62,000 bases of DNA from Adiantum capillus-veneris (lineage: Eukaryota > Streptophyta > Polypodiopsida > Polypodiales > Pteridaceae): assembly GCA_014529385.2 (NCBI GenBank), contig CM043949.1:141274858-141336857 (forward strand). The letters run 5' to 3'. How positions within the stretch are numbered: position 1 is the first letter of the stretch; each line of letters begins with the position of its first letter. The position numbers were made by a program, and so were the translations under genes. The notes below the pieces were generated by a model. That model was given only the letters and a program-made list of their open reading frames with translations. It did no database searches and was not told where the DNA came from. Shown piece after piece: positions 56,870-62,000 of this stretch.

Positions 56870-57430
56870 GACCACCCAAATTTCTCTTGTTATGAAGCAA
56901 AAGATTGATATTCTTTTTGAAGATCTTGAAAAGGAGCGCACTGCATATAATCTCCTTTATCCAAAGTATAAGAAGTTACAAAAGTAGAGTTTCCACAAGC
57001 GCAATCATGAAGATGACAACAAAGATAAGCAGCTTATTAAAGTGATGAAGCATAATCTGGATGCTCAAACCAAGCCAAAACAAAATAAGATCAATTTACT
57101 GTTATAAAGTACGATGGAGTAAAGGTTTCACATATGCTTCTCTCTTGGTTATCATCCTTGAATGACTACTTTTGAGGAGAAAAGTCCAATGAACGAGACC
57201 AAATCAAGTGTGTAGCAAACGAAATGACAAAATGTGCTTCTTCTTGGTGAAATGTGACTCGTAAACAAGACAAATCACCACAAACTTGCAATAAATTTCA
57301 AATAATGGTAATGAAGTACTTTCTCCCTTCTCAATACAAAAACAAAGCTAGACATTAGGAGAAAGTTGGACTCACTTTTGGGCCTTTCAGTTCTAGAGAG
57401 AGAGTGGTGCTCGACCAATGAGGAAGAGAC
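56870..57430 (+). pseudogene. Decayed gag-like sequence
   Basis: Frames broken by stops read MTTQISLVMKQKIDILFEDL, then KVSHMLLSWLSSLNDYF, CANEMTKCASSW-like and FQIMVMKYFLPSQYKNKAR. The spacing (W...F, later a W and an F.P..Y motif) resembles plant gypsy gag. No LTR was found beside it. Confidence 0.45.
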
Positions 57431-57715
57431 TAACGTTACGTTGAAAATCGACATTTTGGAGTCAAGCTCTTTTAAAAAAAAGGGAGGAAATTTTATTTTG
57501 GTTCATCAAATTGCACAATTTCACGATTTCAAGGCATAAATGCCATAAGTCGTACTAACTATGTACCGAGGAATTTCAGAACTTTCATTGAAGACTCTAT
57601 CTAGTACTTTGTTCCCGCCCAAATATGACTTTGAGTAGCTCTACTTCCCTCTCAAAACTTCTTTCCTTTTTTATATTTGTGCTAACCTTTCTGTGTATTC
57701 ATTCTACTGCACACC

Positions 57716-59068
57716 ATGTCTACTTCTCAAAGGCCTAGCACTACCATTGACTCTGTTAGCATTTTTAACAGTTATACTACAGACGATCAAGCATGGATTC
57801 CATCTCGTATAACTATCGGAAGTTGGGTTCTACTGCAAACTAGGAGGAGGAAGAGGAGGCAACGCAGTGATTTCGTGGAGGCTTTCAAGGGTCAAGTTAA
57901 AGAGTTTAAAGTGTGTGTACAAAGCAAGCGGGTGAAAGAGGTCCTCATACAACATGCTTTCCAACATGCAGACTTAAGGTTGCAAACATCTCCTCCAAGT
58001 TTTCCAAGGCATCGACCCAACTGTAAGTTATTTCAGCATCTCTCTTAGTGCATGATTATATTCGAATATTAAGTGGTGGATATCATCTTTGGTATGTTTC
58101 GGATATTTATCCATCGAATAGGATAGATTGACAACCAGTTGAGAGTATAGTTGGGATTTTTGATGCTTTCCATGCATTTATTGGTGAGCAAATGTACCGA
58201 GGAAGACAACACAAGGAACTTGCAGATAATGGAATTTTCTTTTATGATATGTCATATGTGGAACCGAGAACTTCCATTGGTTGGGGTCGTGTAGCTCCTT
58301 TGTCACTTCCATCCTTTGACAGCAAGGATTGGTCCCTGCCTACTTCGCAAACTAGTGAAAGCTTCAGGAATAAGTTGTTTCAGGATATACAAAAGTCCCT
58401 CAAGTATTCAATTGCTACAAAAATAGTTCGGCTCGCAGTATTTATGCCTCTTAAAGTGTTTGTAGATTTTTTCTTCGATGAGCAAATAAGAACTACCGCA
58501 ACAATGCTCATTTGTAAGTCTGAGAGCTGTTTGGACTTTTTAGATGATAACTGGGATAGGAAACAATCACAAAACAAAATCTGTATTTTGCAAAAGAAGT
58601 CCATAATTTGCAAGTTCATTATAAGCTCTCAAAATTTCTTAGTATCGTTTTACTATATTAGATATCATCTTCTTAGTGGGCAGCTTTTTCCACTCGACCA
58701 AGATATAGAGAACAGCCTCGAGAACAAACCTTTATCAATGGAGCTCTACTTTCGAGACAACTTACTTACTGTTATGGAGACAATGTCAAGCACAACTCTG
58801 GCACAACTCAGGATAGATCTTACATGTGAAGAACTTCCACTTTTGCCGAAATTGTATGCATTCAGTCTCAACAATAGAAAAGTGCTGACTAAATCGATAA
58901 ATTTTGATTGTCTTTAATACACTATGACTGAATCTAACTTTTTCTTCTTTTCAGATTCCAAGGCGCAAGGAGAAAACAACATTGTGCAAGGAGTCCATAA
59001 CAAATACACTTCACTTAATTGCTTCCACCGGAAGCTAGGTCACATACCTTGTGCACGCAAAGAGCTTT
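57716..59068 (+). CDS. Hypothetical spliced gene, unknown function
   Basis: Starts MSTSQRPSTTIDSVSIFNSY and runs through a basic segment (VLLQTRRRKRRQRSDFVEAF). A strong donor GTAAGT at 58023 and an acceptor at about 58150 (GAGAGTATAG) would join in frame to FDAFHAFIGEQMYRGRQHKE, continuing through IGWGRVAPLSLPSFDS and VFMPLKVFVDFFFDEQIRTT. Another GTAAGT at 58514 and a pyrimidine-rich acceptor ending CAG at about 58954 could add a last exon ending at 59068. Without the first intron, one TGA (58126-58128) would interrupt the frame. I recognise no domain. The exon structure is inference. It converges on the minus-strand H3/protease gene. Confidence 0.45.
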
Positions 59069-59221
59069 GATGCCATGCAAACCATGATGTACTCTTCAAA
59101 ATGACTAATGCAGAGATATTTTTTGGTGGTCAAACAATGTTTCAAAAATGTACATTTTCAATGTTTCAAAACTTTACATATTGTGTTGTTTCTGTCAAGA
59201 GTAATTTACTCCCTTTCCCAG

Positions 59222-60108
59222 CTACTGTCCTCTCCCCCGGTTTGTGCCACTCGTCCCTTGCCCTCTGCTCCGGTTGCTCCCCTGCCCTCTTCTCTGGTTG
59301 CTGCTACCTCTGCCTCTGGGGACGCTGGTCTCGGGCATCCTTTCGCGTCGCTCGAAATCATGGGCCTCTTCCATGGCTTCCCATGCTTCTTGCACCTGTG
59401 AAGCTTCCCGCTGTTCTTGCTCTTGCCGTCGACGTGCAACCCATTCCTCTACTTCTGCGGCATCCGCATAATATTGGTGTACTGCTTCTTGCATATTTCG
59501 AACTTCTTCTTGAGTCTGATTGTGGCGTTGGGTCATTTCGTTAATGCGAGCCTCTTCGAACTCGTCAGCTCTCGCCGCTTCCTCTCTTGTGCGTCTCTTT
59601 ACCGAGATTATAATATGCTGGATGGCCATTACAGAAAAATGTCGCACATCGTTGTTGGTGTGGTTATGTAATCGAAGTTCCTGTAGAAGAGTGATATAGA
59701 CATCTGTTGCTTCATACATACGTTGCAGCAAACAATAAAACAGCAAATTACTTACGTTCGGTATATCCATAATTTGACTGATGAGCAACACGGCATTTAA
59801 ACAGGTTTGCCAGCCACAGCTATAGTCATCAGTCTGCGTGGGCACGGTTACCCGTTCGTGCTTGACTACATTTCCTAGATCATGTTCTAACAAAAGATGC
59901 TCTACACAACATACAAGTTTTTTCGCGGCACTACATACATAACCACTTGAGTCAGCAACACATTCCAAAGAGACACTACACTGCTTTCCAAATGTACCCA
60001 AATAGACCTTACGTTTTTACACGACCGTGAAACGCCCTGCTTTGCCCGGAGTTTGCGTAGTAAACAATCTTAGCTTCCATGTCAAATAACATCAGACTCC
60101 AATGATCA
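59222..60108 (-). CDS. ULP1-like (C48) cysteine protease, catalytic exon, coiled coil and RG tail
   Basis: After a proposed acceptor (TTTGTAG) the exon begins with DHWSLMLFDMEAKIVYYANS, containing the catalytic His of the HW motif; the usual Asp of the D-S motif is Asn. A one-base excess in a five-A run (about 60014-60018) shifts the frame. The next open frame holds VPTQTDDYSCGWQTCLNAVL with the oxyanion Gln and catalytic Cys. A charged coiled coil follows (REEAARADEFEEARINEMTQ to RRRQEQEQREASQ), then an Arg/Gly-rich tail (SSNQRRGQGSNRSRGQG). C48 proteases process or remove SUMO or related modifiers. RG tails usually bind RNA. The frameshift is either a mutation or a sequence error. Confidence 0.78.
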
Positions 60109-60182
60109 CTACAAAGACACCATCGAAGATGAGGAGAGATTCACAATGCAAGATGTTTTTTACAAGGCAAGAATATACTCAC
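60109..60182 (-). other. Proposed intron 2 of the H3/ULP gene
   Basis: 74 bp, donor GTGAGTATATT and acceptor TTTGTAG. The splice joins AYNQ to SDHWSL in phase (codon split TC/T), restoring the ULP1 His motif. The unspliced frame meets a stop at once. Confidence 0.75.
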
Positions 60183-60353
60183 GATTGATTGTACGCAATG
60201 AGCAGAAAGCGCGCTAGATCAAAGTTGACTCTGCTAAACCAGCTCATCAGACTCAAAAAGGAAACTGAGTTGTTCTGCAGATAAGGCGATATCAGCGGAT
60301 CTATTACGTATACTTTCTCTTGAACCTCAGGGGGCAGAAGTGAGACAGCGTGG
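60183..60353 (-). CDS. ULP1-like protease, middle exon
   Basis: HAVSLLPPEVQEKVYVIDPL, then ISPYLQNNSVSFLSLMSWFS and FDLARFLLIAYNQ. It corresponds to the segment between the N-terminal motif and the HW motif of ULP1/SENP proteases. It has no own ATG, which supports its being an internal exon between introns 1 and 2. Confidence 0.75.
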
Positions 60354-60759
60354 CTAACATGAACAAATGGCAAAGATTAGACTTGAACACCAAGTGAGTC
60401 AATACCGAGCGAGTGGGGCAGCTATCGAATTCCATACGCCACTGATTCGCTTGGTATTGACCATTGTCTTGGCTGAAATGAAGAACTTGATGACTACCTT
60501 AAAGACATGGGTCAATACCGAGCGAGTCAGCGGCGAATTCCAATTTCATAAACAACTGACACGCTTGGTATTGACCCATGTCTTTAAGGTAGTGAACCAT
60601 TATAAAGAAAAACTTGGCAACTGCCACAGAGACATGGGTCAATACCGAGCGAGTAGTACCAAAATTCAATTTTATTACCCACTGTCTCGCTTGGTATTGA
60701 CCCATGTCTCGGTAGAGACCCATTTAATGAGCATAAGAATTAAAGAGCATGAGAATTAC
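60354..60759 (-). other. Proposed intron 1 of the H3/ULP gene, carrying three hairpins
   Basis: 406 bp, donor GTAATTCTC after VNVAL and acceptor TTCATGTTAG. The split codon TG/C keeps the frame. Almost all of the intron is occupied by three inverted repeats (60398-60710). Confidence 0.7.
60398..60710. repeat. Array of three hairpins with GGGTCAATACCGAGCGAG core
   Basis: Hairpin 1: arms 60398-60414 and 60445-60461. Hairpin 2: arms 60493-60524 and 60562-60593, 31 of 32 positions complementary plus one G-U, extending to about 38 bp with one more mismatch. Hairpin 3: arms 60629-60653 and 60686-60710, 24 of 25 plus one G-U. Loops are about 25-37 nt. The left arms carry CCGAG and the right arms CTTGG, so the mismatch is the same G-U in all three. 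Confidence 0.92.
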
Positions 60760-61334
60760 CACAAAGCAACATTGACGACCTCATTTGTTGCGAGCGAGTC
60801 GGTGAAATTGCGCATCCACATGAAGTCTACATTATCGAGGTTGGTAATGCAGGCCTCCTCTGACCTTGCAGGCAGTTGTATGTGCGCATGCAAAGGCGTT
60901 GAGCTTAACAAAATTCTCAACTCCTCTTCATTCTCCTCGTTGATTTGCTCTAAAATAATTGACTCATCCGATACGTTGGATGGCCCTTCTGATGCAGAGC
61001 CTTGCCCTTCCCTTTCTTGAGCTGGCTCCCTAGCTGCCTCAGGCTCCTCCCTAATAGCCTCAGGCTTCGGATCATTTTCCTTCAATATTGGTTGCTCCAT
61101 AGATGCCTCAGGCTCCACCCTGACCTGCTCTTGTTCCTCATCATCCACGATGGGCTGCGGATCCTCCATGACTTGCTCATTTTGGTGTCTAGCTAGATCC
61201 TCGATAACTGTCTCTGTTTCTTCCATGACTACCTCGGGGTCCACTCTGGCTTGCTCTTGGCCCTCTGCGGCTATCTCTGCCTGCCCATCTGTGTCGTTTC
61301 TCTCGACCCGTGATCGGGTCCTTCTACTGTTTGT
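60760..61334 (-). CDS. Acidic linker and N-terminal motif of ULP1-like protease
   Basis: Open and in frame with the H3-like ORF just after its stop (61335-61337). A basic start (TNSRRTRSRVERN) is followed by a very acidic Glu/Pro-rich region (EQEQVRVEPEASMEQPI, then EPEAAREPAQEREGQ), probably unstructured. The end, FMWMRNFTDSLATNEVVNVA, matches the W-L-N/D-D/N-E-V-I/V-N-F motif that opens ULP1/SENP domains. Intron 1 begins right after it. If translation starts anew, the first ATG is at about 61226. Confidence 0.68.
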
Positions 61335-61796
61335 TTAAGTCCTAGACGGCTCTGTCTGTCGTGCACGAGGATGGAGAGAGGGGATGTTGAGAATATCCAT
61401 GGTTCTACTATCCCACATTAGGACTGGCTGAAGCAGCCCATTGTAGCAGAAATGAAGCCTACGAAGAGTATCAAAATCCCGCGGCATGATAGTGACCCAG
61501 TGTGCATGGGCAGCCATGATATATCCATCGCTGAAAAATTCCACGAGGTAGTCCTCAGCAATTTCTTGAAGGCAGAGGAGTGCACTGCTGGCCCATCGCA
61601 TGCCGACTCTCCACTGCTCGCAAATCTCCCGCACTACTCGCTGGAAAGGGAGACGTGGAATAGCAGGTTGAACGTGTCGTTCTATCCCGCGCAGCTCTTG
61701 CAGTACACCTCTGTGCGCCTCATATCGGCGTCTTCTTGCTTGAGCATTCAAAGATTCACCTGTTGCCCTCCTAGCGCAGGCCTTAACACGAGGCAT
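61335..61796 (-). CDS. Divergent histone H3-like protein
   Basis: 153 codons from ATG at 61796. Tail: MPRVKACARRATGE parallels the H3 tail, keeping R2, K4, A7, R8, T11 and G12 in H3 numbering, but K9 is R and S10 is A; the tail is about 15 residues shorter. Fold: VLQELRGIERHVQP (alpha-N), IPRLPFQRVVREI (alpha-1), MRWASSALLCLQEIAEDYLV (alpha-2), AHAHWVTIMPRDFDTLRRL (alpha-3). Loop 1 has H3 length, without the CENH3 insertion, but AEDYLV is as in plant CENH3. A C-terminal extension of about 35 residues is new. TTTGTAG two bases upstream of ATG could be an acceptor of a 5' UTR intron. The stop is followed by open sequence in the same frame leading to the protease. Confidence 0.85.
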   Translation of the reverse strand: MPRVKACARRATGESLNAQARRRRYEAHRGVLQELRGIERHVQPAIPRLPFQRVVREICEQWRVGMRWASSALLCLQEIAEDYLVEFFSDGYIMAAHAHWVTIMPRDFDTLRRLHFCYNGLLQPVLMWDSRTMDILNIPSLHPRARQTEPSRT

Positions 61797-61910
61797 CTCT
61801 ACAAATACAATAACACCAAAAGACAATTCATTTGTCAGCACAAGGGACTTCAGATTTAAGGAAAGGTGAGTACCAAGCGAAAAGATGGATAGGAAAGAGT
61901 TGCCTTGCCT

Positions 61911-61988
61911 TATTCGCTCGGTAGTGACCTCGGAAAATAGTAATGGTAGACATGACTTATATGTTTTGAGGTCACTACCGAGCGAATA
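61911..61988. repeat. Hairpin upstream of the H3-like gene
   Basis: Arms 61911-61931 and 61968-61988 are a perfect 21-bp inverted repeat with a 36-nt loop. The core GGTCACTACCGAGCGA differs in one base from GGTCAATACCGAGCGA of the intronic hairpins. A further half-copy (AGTACCAAGCGA) lies at 61869-61880. It may be promoter or 5' UTR intron of the gene. Confidence 0.9.
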
Positions 61989-62000
61989 GGTGCATAGGAA

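Noticed and set aside
59722-59775. A further intron with donor GTAAGT in the protease exon
   Set aside because: GTAAGT to CAACAG spans only about 52 bp, too short for a plant intron, and splicing it would break an open frame.
60398-60710. CRISPR-like array
   Set aside because: The repeats are inverted pairs of unequal spacing in a eukaryotic intron, with no cas genes; they are hairpins, not direct repeats with spacers.
61335-61796. Canonical H3 or CENH3 gene, or a giant-virus histone insertion
   Set aside because: Too divergent for canonical H3, and without the CENH3 loop 1 insertion. Viral origin is not supported: nearby genes have spliceosomal introns and no viral marker is seen. Not excluded without a phylogeny.

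Overview
This is a stretch of land-plant nuclear DNA made almost entirely of nested LTR retrotransposons. Evidence for a plant: Ty3/gypsy elements with chromodomain-like tails, Ty1/copia elements, primer-binding sites complementary to the initiator-Met tRNA (TGGTATCAGAGC type), AAACCCTAA telo-box motifs, and GT-AG introns in the only non-LTR genes. A Penelope-like reverse-transcriptase fragment and deep nesting would fit a large-genome plant (fern, lycophyte or gymnosperm), but the sequence alone does not fix the species. No rRNA, tRNA, CRISPR or bacterial genes were seen.

Layout. 1-7.0 kb: an old gypsy element (O), split by a second gypsy element (I, 353-5431, TSD AGACG). 7.0-21.8 kb: a gypsy element (G3, plus strand) broken into pieces by two minus-strand non-autonomous gypsy derivatives (B1, B2), by a solo LTR of family C (TSD GATTT), and, inside B2's own LTR, by a solo LTR of family B (TSD GAGAC). 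22.0-29.4 kb: element C1 (minus), itself carrying B3 (TSD CGACG). 29.4-34.8 kb: remnants of elements F, D1 and C2, a Penelope-like RT fragment, and unassigned sequence. 34.8-44.1 kb: gypsy element E (minus), with nearly all gag-pol domains and a 1.4-kb tandem duplication of its 5' end. 44.8-47.0 kb: short copia-like D LTRs. 47.5-56.3 kb: copia element G, split by a minus-strand copia derivative H (TSD GATTT). 56.3-62.0 kb: the only region not dominated by LTR elements.

The most interesting region is 57.7-62.0 kb. On the minus strand, an ORF starting at 61796 is a clear but divergent histone H3, with an H3-like tail and a full histone fold. It is followed in the same frame, after one stop codon, by an acidic linker that leads into a ULP1/SENP-type (C48) cysteine protease spread over three exons. 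The two introns I infer join in phase and assemble the protease's N-terminal, His and Gln/Cys motifs. The protease is followed by a coiled coil and an RG-rich tail. The first intron holds three near-perfect inverted repeats (stems 17-38 bp), and a related perfect 21-bp-stem hairpin lies upstream of the H3 start. A histone-H3/SUMO-protease fusion, or an adjacent gene pair, with this hairpin family is the best candidate for an undescribed system. A spliced plus-strand gene of unknown function (57716-59068) converges on it.

Most retroelement ORFs carry stops or frameshifts, so the region looks silenced and decaying. In copia G most in-frame stops are TAG where a CAG glutamine is expected, as CHG-methylation decay would produce.
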